Position numbers and translations under genes: made by a program. A model generated the notes under the pieces. It searched no databases. It was not told the DNA's origin and saw only the letters and a list, made by a program, of their open reading frames with translations. From positions 1 through 64,000 of the forward strand of contig NZ_JAKUVC010000015.1 of the NCBI RefSeq assembly GCF_026781265.1: DNA of 64,000 bases, in the 5' to 3' direction. Origin of the DNA: Streptococcus sanguinis (GTDB lineage Bacteria; Bacillota; Bacilli; Lactobacillales; Streptococcaceae). Below, one piece after another: positions 56,744 to 64,000 of this stretch. The first letter of the stretch is position 1. Each line of letters begins with the position of its first letter.

Positions 56744-56869
56744 ATGTTACATACCATTCAGGCGGAACTCTATCAGCTTGTCCGCTCCAAACCTTTTTGG
56801 CTAATAGAAGGCTTGCTCTTTTTTCTCATTTTCATCAGCTCTCTTGGTGAAAGCAACTTTATCATGTGA
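56744..56869 (+). pseudogene. N-terminal fragment of a second ABC permease
   Basis: 41 codons, MLHTIQAELYQLVRSKPFWL then EGLLFFLIFISSLGESNFIM and stop. It is clearly similar to the start of the upstream permease (RADLYRLMRSKGFWITE). RBS AGAGGAG. The rest is missing: after about 56860 the sequence changes to an unrelated AT-rich ORF, so a deletion or insertion joined two regions here. Confidence 0.75.
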
Positions 56870-57240
56870 TTTACATTGCTAAAAATCCAGTTACTGCAGA
56901 TAGTGTTCGTAAGAAAATTAAGTTGCTACTTGGCGAAAAGAGTTTAGCAATGGTGCAAGTTGTTCTGAACGTTGAGAATATCTACTTGTATTTGACGCAT
57001 GAGAGTAAAGATGCTGTTGCTAAGAAAAAGCATCTTTATGATAAGGCTGATATAAAGCTTATTAATAATTTTGATGTTGATCGCTATGTGACGTTAGACG
57101 TTGAAGAAAAAGTAGAACTTTTCAATGTGGTTGTTTCTCTTATTTTAAATAGTTATATTGTATCTCTAAAAGAAGAACTTAAACAATATTACAATTCCTA
57201 TCTTTCACCAAAGATTTTTGAATATGAATTACTTAAATAA
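56866..57240 (+). CDS. Unrecognised AT-rich ORF, possibly a gene fragment
   Basis: 124 codons from GTG, no RBS. It is charged and helical, rich in Lys, Asp and Val (KKIKLLLGEKSLAMVQVVLN, VEEKVELFNVVVSLILNSYI). No family recognised. It overlaps the stop of the permease fragment, and its frame opens just upstream in the permease sequence, so it may be the 3' end of a gene whose 5' part was lost. Codon use is AT-rich compared with its neighbours. It ends in a good terminator. Confidence 0.5.
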   Translation: MIYIAKNPVTADSVRKKIKLLLGEKSLAMVQVVLNVENIYLYLTHESKDAVAKKKHLYDKADIKLINNFDVDRYVTLDVEEKVELFNVVVSLILNSYIVSLKEELKQYYNSYLSPKIFEYELLK

Positions 57241-57244
57241 TTAA

Positions 57245-57280
57245 AAGACGATTTCCGCTCGGAAGTCGTTCTTTTTGTTA
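57245..57280 (+). terminator. Terminator after the unrecognised ORF
   Basis: AAGACGATTTCC / GGAAGTCGTTC(TT) with a four-base loop and TTTTT tail, just after the stop codon. Confidence 0.8.
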
Positions 57281-57345
57281 TTTTCGTAAATACTATATGT
57301 TGTGGTTGGTGTAAACTGGTATATAGTTCCCAAAATAAATACTTG

Positions 57346-57379
57346 AAAAAGGCTGAGACATTCATATCTCAGCCTTTTT
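57346..57379. terminator. Bidirectional terminator
   Basis: AAAAAGGCTGAGA / TCTCAGCCTTTTT perfect 13-base stem with an eight-base loop, next to the phospho-beta-glucosidase stop. Confidence 0.9.
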
Positions 57380-57380
57380 C

Positions 57381-58856
<1,476 letters not shown>

Positions 58857-59006
58857 TCATATTATAGCTCATTCTGTAAACCTTTTCTTATAAAAAAATG
58901 CGAAATACTGATACTATTCCACTATTTCATTTAATCCGACAAATTTTCAGTATCCGGTTTTAAAGAAATCGACCTCTCAAATGAAAGCAATGGTCTCTCT
59001 AAAAAC

Positions 59007-59036
59007 AAAAAAGAAGACTGAAAACCAGTCTTCTCT
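59007..59036 (-). terminator. Terminator of the SemiSWEET gene
   Basis: Minus-strand GAAGACTG / CAGTCTTC with a five-base loop and a TTTTTT tail. Confidence 0.85.
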
Positions 59037-59044
59037 TATTCCTC

Positions 59045-59305
59045 TCAAATCAAAGCCGTGATGGCCGTCACTAATCCAAAAATGATTCCCGGTGCATTTG
59101 CTGCTACAAGCGGAATATCTCTTTCTTTTTTGAATAAGCCGTAGTAGGCCCAAAGGCTACAGTTGATTGCTGCAACGAGCGGCTGGATAAAATTTCCTTT
59201 TTGACCCGCTAGGTTGTTCATGATTTGTGGAAAATAGGACACATACATCATTACGGACATAAAGGTTGCAACCCATCCCAAAATTTTCATTTGTTTTTCA
59301 GACAT
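59045..59305 (-). CDS. SemiSWEET sugar transporter
   Basis: 86-residue, three-helix SemiSWEET protein, which dimerises to make a sugar pore. The PQ-loop segment reads SYFPQIMNNL in helix 1, and NCSLWAYYGLFKKERD in helix 2-3 is typical. The start at 59305 (MSEKQMKILG) has RBS GAGGT at eight bases; an ATG six codons earlier overlaps it. Glucose or sucrose transport is the family role; substrate here unknown. Confidence 0.85.
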   Translation of the reverse strand: MSEKQMKILGWVATFMSVMMYVSYFPQIMNNLAGQKGNFIQPLVAAINCSLWAYYGLFKKERDIPLVAANAPGIIFGLVTAITALI

Positions 59306-59398
59306 TTTTAATACCTCTTTCATTTTTGCTGAATCTTGTTTTATAATCTTCTTTCAAAACAATCAAGTCTTTAAATCTTTTGTTATAAAGTTGTAAAC

Positions 59399-59416
59399 TA
59401 TCACAATCTTGTGATA
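59399..59416. promoter_or_regulatory. 18-base palindrome upstream of the SemiSWEET gene
   Basis: TATCACAATCTTGTGATA has perfect 8-base arms around a 2-base centre, 94 bases before the SemiSWEET start. It looks like a dimeric-repressor operator. No known consensus recognised. Confidence 0.5.
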
Positions 59417-59533
59417 AGAAAGAAGAGTGAGTTTAGAAAAAGTATATATAATCAGAAAAACGCATATTACTATGCATTGAAAAATCTTGATACTGGGTGT
59501 TTTATTGCTGAAATATTTACTTTATTTTCTGAT

Positions 59534-59553
59534 AAAACTGACTTTTAAGCCAG
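59534..59553 (-). terminator. Possible weak terminator after the ABC exporter
   Basis: Minus-strand CTGGCTT / AAGTCAG (one G-T pair) with a two-base loop followed by TTTTATC, just past the exporter stop. Confidence 0.45.
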
Positions 59554-59555
59554 AT

Positions 59556-61130
59556 TCAATATTTTCCTAAATCTACAACTTGTTGATATCTACTTTCATC
59601 ATCAATATGATGGGCAATTTCTAACATCATAACAGGAAGAGAAAATAGTAGTTCATGTACCATGAGGGCGTTTTCTTTATCTAGGGTTGCGGTCACTTCA
59701 TCAGCCAATAACAGATTTTTTCTACGAAGAAGAAAACGTGCCAATTCAATCCTTACTCTTTGTCCCCCAGAAATATTCTCCCCGTTATTTTTGATAATAA
59801 AATCCATCCCACCCGTCAATTCAAAATCTAGTTTGACTTGTTTCAAAACAGCAAGCAACTCTTCCTCAGAAAATTCTTGTCCTAAGGTCAAATTATAACG
59901 CACTGTATCATTAAAGAGAAATGGATGTTGACTAATAATTCCTATACTGGATACAAAACTTGATGTACATTCATTAACAGTTGTAACGCCGATAATTTCT
60001 CCCTCATCTGCTATTTCTTCTCCAGTAATGAGTCGAAACAAGGTTGACTTACCACAACCACTTGGTCCTTTGATTAAAACTTTCTGACCTGCTTGAACAT
60101 CCAAATTTAGATGAGTAAAAAGTTGTCTGTCACCATAGGATTTACTTAAATTTTTAATGTGTAGAGCATTCAATTCTTGCGCATCTTTTTTATCTATCTG
60201 TTTTACATCTCCAATTTCTAATACTCCAAAAATCTTATCTGCTGTCGTTTTTGCCCCTTGTATATCTACAGCATCATACATAATAGTCTGAATAGGGCTC
60301 ACTAGCTGACCTGCTGCGATGTACATGGCAACAAGACTTGCCACTGACACTTTCTGCCCAGCCATAGCAAAGTAAAAACCTAAAACAAGTGGTAAAACTT
60401 GGCTTAAAAAGACCATGAAACCGTTGCAAAAGAAAATTATATTATGGGTAAAGCAAAATTTTTGAATGGCTAGTTGATAATGTCGATTAATCTTCCAAAA
60501 TCTGTTCTGATTTTCAGAAATTGCTTGGTTCATGAGTAGAGTATGTGCTCCTCGGATACTATCAGATACTTGATTATGCACTTCTACTCTGCCTTGAGCC
60601 ATGTCATCACCAGTATGTTTGAGTCTTTTACTCATCAAGAACTGAGGAATAGGACGTAAAATAGTGAAAAAGACAAAAATACTACCTAGTAACAAATTTT
60701 GCGAAATAATATAGATCGCTGTTAGTATTGCTACAAAGCTCCAGCAAATGATATTGACGTATTTTTCTAAGTAATTATCCCCCAAATACTCCATATCTTG
60801 TGTGAGCATAGTGATTTTTTCATCTTCGTTAAAATCTTTTTTTATCATCAGCTTGTCAAATAAATCTGCCCTCATATTCATTTGAATTTCACGTCGAAAA
60901 ATATTATGTGTATGATTACAAAAGAGCATTAAGCTATACAAGACGAAGTATACTGTAAAGCCAAAAATAGCAAACTGTATGATTTTAGAATAAGTCAGTT
61001 CTCCTTGATTTAAGGACAAGGCTTGTGATACGACTAAGGGTTGAGCAAGAGCTAAACCTCCATTTGCCAGTGCACCGATGATAGTATAAAACTTCGTTTT
61101 CTTATCCAGATAGTGAAATATTTTATTCAT
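59556..61130 (-). CDS. ABC exporter (membrane plus ATPase domains) of the radical SAM peptide locus
   Basis: 524-residue half-transporter: six-helix membrane domain (residues 1-300), then ATPase with Walker A IKGPSGCGKSTLF, signature ENISGGQRVRIELARFLL, and Walker B NLLLADEVTATLD. No N-terminal C39 peptidase domain, so it cannot cleave a leader itself. It lies just downstream of the 23-codon peptide ORF, across a hairpin, with RBS AGGAGG. The likely job is export of the modified peptide or self-protection. AT-rich. Confidence 0.85.
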   Translation of the reverse strand: MNKIFHYLDKKTKFYTIIGALANGGLALAQPLVVSQALSLNQGELTYSKIIQFAIFGFTVYFVLYSLMLFCNHTHNIFRREIQMNMRADLFDKLMIKKDFNEDEKITMLTQDMEYLGDNYLEKYVNIICWSFVAILTAIYIISQNLLLGSIFVFFTILRPIPQFLMSKRLKHTGDDMAQGRVEVHNQVSDSIRGAHTLLMNQAISENQNRFWKINRHYQLAIQKFCFTHNIIFFCNGFMVFLSQVLPLVLGFYFAMAGQKVSVASLVAMYIAAGQLVSPIQTIMYDAVDIQGAKTTADKIFGVLEIGDVKQIDKKDAQELNALHIKNLSKSYGDRQLFTHLNLDVQAGQKVLIKGPSGCGKSTLFRLITGEEIADEGEIIGVTTVNECTSSFVSSIGIISQHPFLFNDTVRYNLTLGQEFSEEELLAVLKQVKLDFELTGGMDFIIKNNGENISGGQRVRIELARFLLRRKNLLLADEVTATLDKENALMVHELLFSLPVMMLEIAHHIDDESRYQQVVDLGKY

Positions 61131-61143
61131 AATGCCCTCCTAG

Positions 61144-61170
61144 AAAAAGAGAGAGGCTAGCACTCCTCTC
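61144..61170 (-). terminator. Hairpin between the peptide ORF and the exporter (partial terminator)
   Basis: Minus-strand GAGAGG / CCTCTC stem with an eight-base loop followed by TCTTTTTC. It stands between the peptide ORF and the exporter's own RBS. Such leaky terminators keep precursor peptides more abundant than exporters. Confidence 0.7.
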
Positions 61171-61188
61171 CATTTTTATTATATAAAC

Positions 61189-61260
61189 TTAACAAATATT
61201 ACAATTATTGCTTACAACTTCAGGTTTTTTTACAACCTTTTTGTTTTTCTTGATAGACAT
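61189..61260 (-). CDS. Small ORF, candidate RiPP precursor peptide ending CNIC
   Basis: 23-residue ORF too short for usual gene callers. Residues 1-12 are Lys-rich (MSIKKNKKVVKK), then PEVV, and the C-terminus is SNNCNIC with Cys at 20 and 23. RBS AGAGGGG is nine bases before the ATG, and the start is 16 bases after the radical SAM stop codon. A leaky terminator follows. A basic leader followed by a short Cys/Asn tail next to a radical SAM enzyme is the pattern of a peptide substrate for thioether or other crosslinking. No homologue is recognised; evidence is position, RBS and layout. Confidence 0.65.
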   Translation of the reverse strand: MSIKKNKKVVKKPEVVSNNCNIC

Positions 61261-61276
61261 TTTTGCTTACCCCTCT

Positions 61277-62569
61277 CTAGTCCACATCTAAAATATCTTC
61301 ATAGCATCCGGAAATAGCATAAAGTGCTAGATTTTTACGAATTTTCTCTTGCATATTCTTACAAATCACAGAAGAGCTTAATTTCGTAATATGCTTGGCC
61401 ATTGGATAAAAGCCTGATTTACAAACCAAAACAAAGGGACATGTTTTACAATCTTCTCTAACAGATAGAAACCATCCTTTCATTTTATCTTTGTTAATAA
61501 ATCCAGTATTGATATTTCCAAAAACATTTTGATTATCGTACAAAGCAACTGTACATGCTTGTACAATACCTCTAACATTAAACATATAGTGGTTTAAACG
61601 ATTGGCATAACAAGAAAAGGAATTGTGAACCACAATACTTGGCAAAGATAGATGGTATCCCAAATCAACTGCTTTCTTAGAAATACCAAAACTCATATCA
61701 TTTTTAAATACTGTAACACAGTCGTCTTTAGAACGATCTCCTTGTCCCCAGTTACCAATATTATGATATAGAAGAAAAAATCTATCATCATTCTTAAAGT
61801 AACGGCCATCATTTAATAGAAATGACTCCATATGGTCATAATTTTCTTTCGATATATTGAATCTTAAAGTACAAATAAAATCTAAATCACTATCCTTCAT
61901 TTTATGAAGATTGTTTAAAATTCGCGCATAGGAACCTTTTTGATTTTTTAACACACGTTGAGAATCATGACTCTCTCCATCACCATCAATAGTAATCTGA
62001 AAATTAGTAACATCATACTCTCTTACTAATTTTTCAAATTTGGAAGATGTTAACAAAAATCCATTAGTAGTAATACTTGCTGAATACGTTATTCCAAATC
62101 GCTCGCAAATTTTCAAAAATTCTAGTGAAAGCCGTTGAATTGTTTTATAGCCTAACAGAGGTTCTCCACCAAACCATGCTATCCTTAGGAAATGATATTG
62201 AGAATTACTCAATTTTTCTTCAGCAAATTTTAAAATAGCATTTTCTGTTTCAATAGACATTCCAATATTTTTAAAGTGTTCATAACAATACTTACATCGA
62301 AAATTACAATCTCCATGAGTAAGAATTGTAAACTCTAGTATCTCATTATTCCTATCTTCTATCTGTTTTAAATATTTGTTTACCTCATTTTCTTCAAGTA
62401 AATATTTATTCTCTTCCAAATAGGCAATATATTCACTTTCCGTTGTTTTATTTTCTTGTATATTCTTCTTCAATTCATTAGTAATCAAAAATGAATGATT
62501 ATTTTTGGTATTAAAATATACACTACCATCTTCAGTATCATACCTTAAGACATATCGTGATAATTTCAT
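61277..62569 (-). CDS. Radical SAM/SPASM peptide maturase
   Basis: 430-residue radical SAM enzyme. The SAM-cluster motif is CNFRCKYC (CxxxCxxC) at about residues 88-95; GGEPLLG and ITTNGFLL follow. The SPASM region has a Cys-x13-Gly-x4-Cys (CYANRL..RGIVQAC) and CKTCPFVLVC (CxxCx5C) with a later Cys, so two auxiliary clusters are expected. The N-terminal part (MKLSRYVLRYDTEDGSVYFN) may bind a leader peptide. Such enzymes form thioether or carbon crosslinks in RiPPs. First gene of the operon, with RBS AGAGGTGG. Confidence 0.88.
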   Translation of the reverse strand: MKLSRYVLRYDTEDGSVYFNTKNNHSFLITNELKKNIQENKTTESEYIAYLEENKYLLEENEVNKYLKQIEDRNNEILEFTILTHGDCNFRCKYCYEHFKNIGMSIETENAILKFAEEKLSNSQYHFLRIAWFGGEPLLGYKTIQRLSLEFLKICERFGITYSASITTNGFLLTSSKFEKLVREYDVTNFQITIDGDGESHDSQRVLKNQKGSYARILNNLHKMKDSDLDFICTLRFNISKENYDHMESFLLNDGRYFKNDDRFFLLYHNIGNWGQGDRSKDDCVTVFKNDMSFGISKKAVDLGYHLSLPSIVVHNSFSCYANRLNHYMFNVRGIVQACTVALYDNQNVFGNINTGFINKDKMKGWFLSVREDCKTCPFVLVCKSGFYPMAKHITKLSSSVICKNMQEKIRKNLALYAISGCYEDILDVD

Positions 62570-62605
62570 ATTACCACCTCTTTATTCTTTGATTTCTTTA
62601 AATAA

Positions 62606-62634
62606 ATTATATACCTATTAAAATGATAATTCAA
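62606..62634 (-). promoter_or_regulatory. Promoter of the radical SAM peptide operon
   Basis: Minus-strand -35 TTGAAT and -10 TATAAT with a 17-base spacer, about 37 bases before the radical SAM start. Confidence 0.75.
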
Positions 62635-62885
62635 ACAAAAGTCAGAAAATTAGAAAAGTTCTATATTTTAATAATTTTCAATCAAGTACAAACTAATTTC
62701 AAATCTCCTTATCTACTACTATACATGCCTTACTATCACATTTTTGTTCGTATAGACACAATCTCGCTACTCCTTCCTCTGACGATTCTTATGTCCAGCG
62801 TCATACTTAAAACGGTCTATCACGAGATTGTTTTAATCCGTTACCTCACGATAGTCAAGCTCAGAAGTCACTATTAGGTTTACCT
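62635..62885. other. Gene-free stretch upstream of the radical SAM operon
   Basis: No convincing gene. On the minus strand a 22-codon frame (MTLDIRIVRGRSSEIVSIRT, then KM) and neighbouring reading frames broken by stops look like eroded coding sequence. A repeated CAATCTCG / CGAGATTG pair lies about 60 bases apart. No Rgg/Shp-type quorum-sensing genes were seen here. Confidence 0.4.
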
Positions 62886-62912
62886 AAAAAAGACCGGGTT
62901 TCTCCGATCTTT
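62886..62912 (-). terminator. Terminator of the VOC gene
   Basis: Minus-strand AAAGATCGG / CCGGTCTTTTTT with a six- or seven-base loop. Closely similar to the spxB terminator at 63341. Confidence 0.8.
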
Positions 62913-62978
62913 CAATTGTTCATATTCTCACATTCTGTTTTAAGAATGATTAAGGTCAACTTCAAATGACTAATCGTC

Positions 62979-63326
62979 CTATTTCATCTGATAAAAATCA
63001 ATCACTAGACCAGCAGGGCCTTTAACTAGTAGGGATTCCGTGCCCCAATCAGTTACAGCTGGGCCGTGTAAAATCTCGGCACCAAGCTCTTTCAACCGCT
63101 GATAATTCTGGTCTACATCCTCAACCTCGATATGAAGAATGATTCCTGACTGAAAATTTTCCAAAGGAATCAGATGATTCTCTGACAACATGAGACAGTG
63201 ACTGCCAATCGTGAACTGAGCAAAACTGTCATCAACATAGTCTGCCTTTTTATCCAAAATACGCTCCAAGTCAGCACAGACTTGGGAAACATTTGAAACA
63301 ATAATATCTAATTGATTTAAATTCAT
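62979..63326 (-). CDS. VOC (glyoxalase/bleomycin-resistance) family protein
   Basis: 115-residue VOC-fold protein. Segments are LDIIVSNVSQVCADLERIL, GSHCLMLSENH, IILHIEVEDVDQNYQRLKELGAEILHGPAVTDWG (in parts), and VKGPAGLVIDFYQMK. Expected metal ligands are not obvious, so an enzymatic role is uncertain. Located between the spxB terminator and the RiPP operon on the same strand. Confidence 0.8.
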   Translation of the reverse strand: MNLNQLDIIVSNVSQVCADLERILDKKADYVDDSFAQFTIGSHCLMLSENHLIPLENFQSGIILHIEVEDVDQNYQRLKELGAEILHGPAVTDWGTESLLVKGPAGLVIDFYQMK

Positions 63327-63340
63327 TGACTATTCTCCAG

Positions 63341-63366
63341 AAAAAGACCGGATTGCTCCAATCTTT
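63341..63366 (-). terminator. Terminator downstream of spxB
   Basis: Minus-strand AAAGATTGG / CCGGTCTTTTT (with G-T pairs) and a T-tail, 217 bases after the spxB stop. The long 3' region holds another hairpin at 63483. Confidence 0.7.
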
Positions 63367-63482
63367 TCAAGTTCTGCTCTAAGAAAATCAAAGAATAAAC
63401 AAGGCGGAACCAAGTTTGATGGCAAATCTTTGCTCATCAAACTACGAAAAATCCTTTGGGACTTTTTCTAGGCTCCGCACTA

Positions 63483-63521
63483 GATTCCATCATTGAAAAT
63501 TAAGGTTTCAATGATGGAATC
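63483..63521. repeat. Perfect 16-base inverted repeat in the spxB 3' region
   Basis: GATTCCATCATTGAAA and its exact complement flank a seven-base loop. There is no T-run on the minus strand, so it is not a standard terminator. On the plus strand it faces into spxB antisense. Possibly an mRNA-stability element or small repeat. Confidence 0.6.
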
Positions 63522-63582
63522 GTCGGAAGTAAACCTCCGAATGAAGTCTACAAATTTAAAATTTGATTTTCGACGAGAGGAA

Positions 63583-64000
63583 TTATTTGATTGCGCGTGA
63601 TTGCAATCCTTCTTCTTCCAAGAAGAGACGGAATGGTACGAGTTCTTCTGCTTCGTATTTTTCCTTGAAGGCTTTGATTGCTTCTTCTGAGTGAAGTTTT
63701 GGATCCAATTCAAGTACTTCTACTGGAAGTGGACGGTGTTGAGTGATGCGAGCATCGATAACAACAGTTTTACCTTCTTTGTTCAATTTAACAGCTTCTG
63801 CAACAACTGCATCGATGTCTTCGATACGGTCAACTGTAAATCCAACAGCTCCTTGAGCTTCAGCGATTTTCGCATAGTCAGCATTAGGGAAGTCACAACC
63901 AAACAAGTGTTTGTTTGTGTCTTCGTATTTGTCCTTGATGAAGGCATATTTACCATTTGAGAAGACAAGGTTGATAACTGGAAGGTCGTATTGAACGTTT
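63583..64000 (-). CDS. spxB: Pyruvate oxidase SpxB, C-terminal part (cut by window end)
   Basis: 139 C-terminal residues of the TPP/FAD enzyme that makes acetyl phosphate, CO2 and hydrogen peroxide from pyruvate and oxygen. Seen are [81 protein letters not shown] and the terminal [11 protein letters not shown], closely matching pneumococcal SpxB from memory. The start lies outside the window. Presence of SpxB fits a peroxide-producing oral streptococcus. Confidence 0.93.
   Translation of the reverse strand, partial: NVQYDLPVINLVFSNGKYAFIKDKYEDTNKHLFGCDFPNADYAKIAEAQGAVGFTVDRIEDIDAVVAEAVKLNKEGKTVVIDARITQHRPLPVEVLELDPKLHSEEAIKAFKEKYEAEELVPFRLFLEEEGLQSRAIK

Noticed and set aside
61189-61260. Assignment of the small peptide to the NxxC or streptide (KxxxW) class
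   Set aside because: The Cys residues are preceded by SNN and CNI, so no N-x-x-C is present, and there is no Trp. The class is left open.
62623-62877. 84-codon plus-strand ORF upstream of the radical SAM gene
   Set aside because: No RBS, no family, overlaps the radical SAM promoter; composition looks non-coding.

Overview
The window reads as chromosomal DNA of an oral Streptococcus of the sanguinis/gordonii type. The grounds are gene content and protein similarity recognised by eye: a BrpA-type LCP protein, a ManLMN mannose PTS, the rpsF-ssb-rpsR operon, a full histidine-utilisation (hut) cluster, MetE/MetF with a streptococcal MET-box, and the end of pyruvate oxidase SpxB. No tRNA, rRNA, CRISPR array or prophage was seen. 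No database search was run.

Layout. 1-28 is the end of an IS3-type element. 62-2262 (-) is tsaE, a GNAT acetyltransferase and brpA. 2402-3822 (-) is a frameshifted purine permease. 3967-6743 holds a DUF1361 membrane protein, a Cof phosphatase and an adhP pseudogene with two nonsense codons. 7113-10452 is the mannose PTS operon with a cre-like site in its promoter, then manO. 10439-11942 is serS behind a T-box leader. 12026-12660 is a decayed IS200 element. 12719-18219 (-) is efp, asp23 and nusB, then an M24 peptidase and uvrA. 18347-19984 is corA and a DUF1129 protein. 20099-21273 (-) is rpsF-ssb-rpsR.

21350-32986 is the hut region. HutI diverges from a long hutU-ftcD-fchA-fhs-hutD-permease-hutH operon, and hutG follows from its own promoter. 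Together they take up histidine and convert it to glutamate. There are two routes for formiminoglutamate: FtcD/FchA into the folate pool, where Fhs could recover ATP, and HutG, which releases formamide. A 1014-residue BTAD/ATPase/TPR regulator lies convergent at the end and is a candidate regulator.

36250-39732 has a PrsW-like protease and a glycosyltransferase/GtrA, phosphodiester glycosidase and membrane protein operon. 39832-48240 has a frameshifted aldo/keto reductase with a LysR regulator, two histidine phosphatases, a Cof phosphatase, an alpha-galactosidase with an AraC regulator, and metF. 48379-52411 has metE, an AI-2E family permease and a small membrane protein. 52544-57240 has a PabB-PabC fusion followed by a run of broken genes (hydrolase, two ABC permeases) and an unrecognised AT-rich ORF. 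57381-59305 has a 6-phospho-beta-glucosidase and a SemiSWEET.

The most interesting locus is 59556-62640 (-). A radical SAM/SPASM enzyme is followed 16 bases later by a 23-codon ORF ending in SNNCNIC, then a leaky-looking hairpin terminator and an ABC exporter. This has the architecture of a ribosomally made, radical-SAM-modified peptide (RiPP) system, in visibly AT-rich DNA. The window ends with a VOC-family gene and the 3' end of spxB.

Four genes (purine permease, aldo/keto reductase, alpha/beta hydrolase, ABC permease) are each broken by loss of one base, and each loss is explained by shortening of a same-base run. This may reflect sequencing or assembly error rather than true gene decay, and should be settled before calling them pseudogenes.
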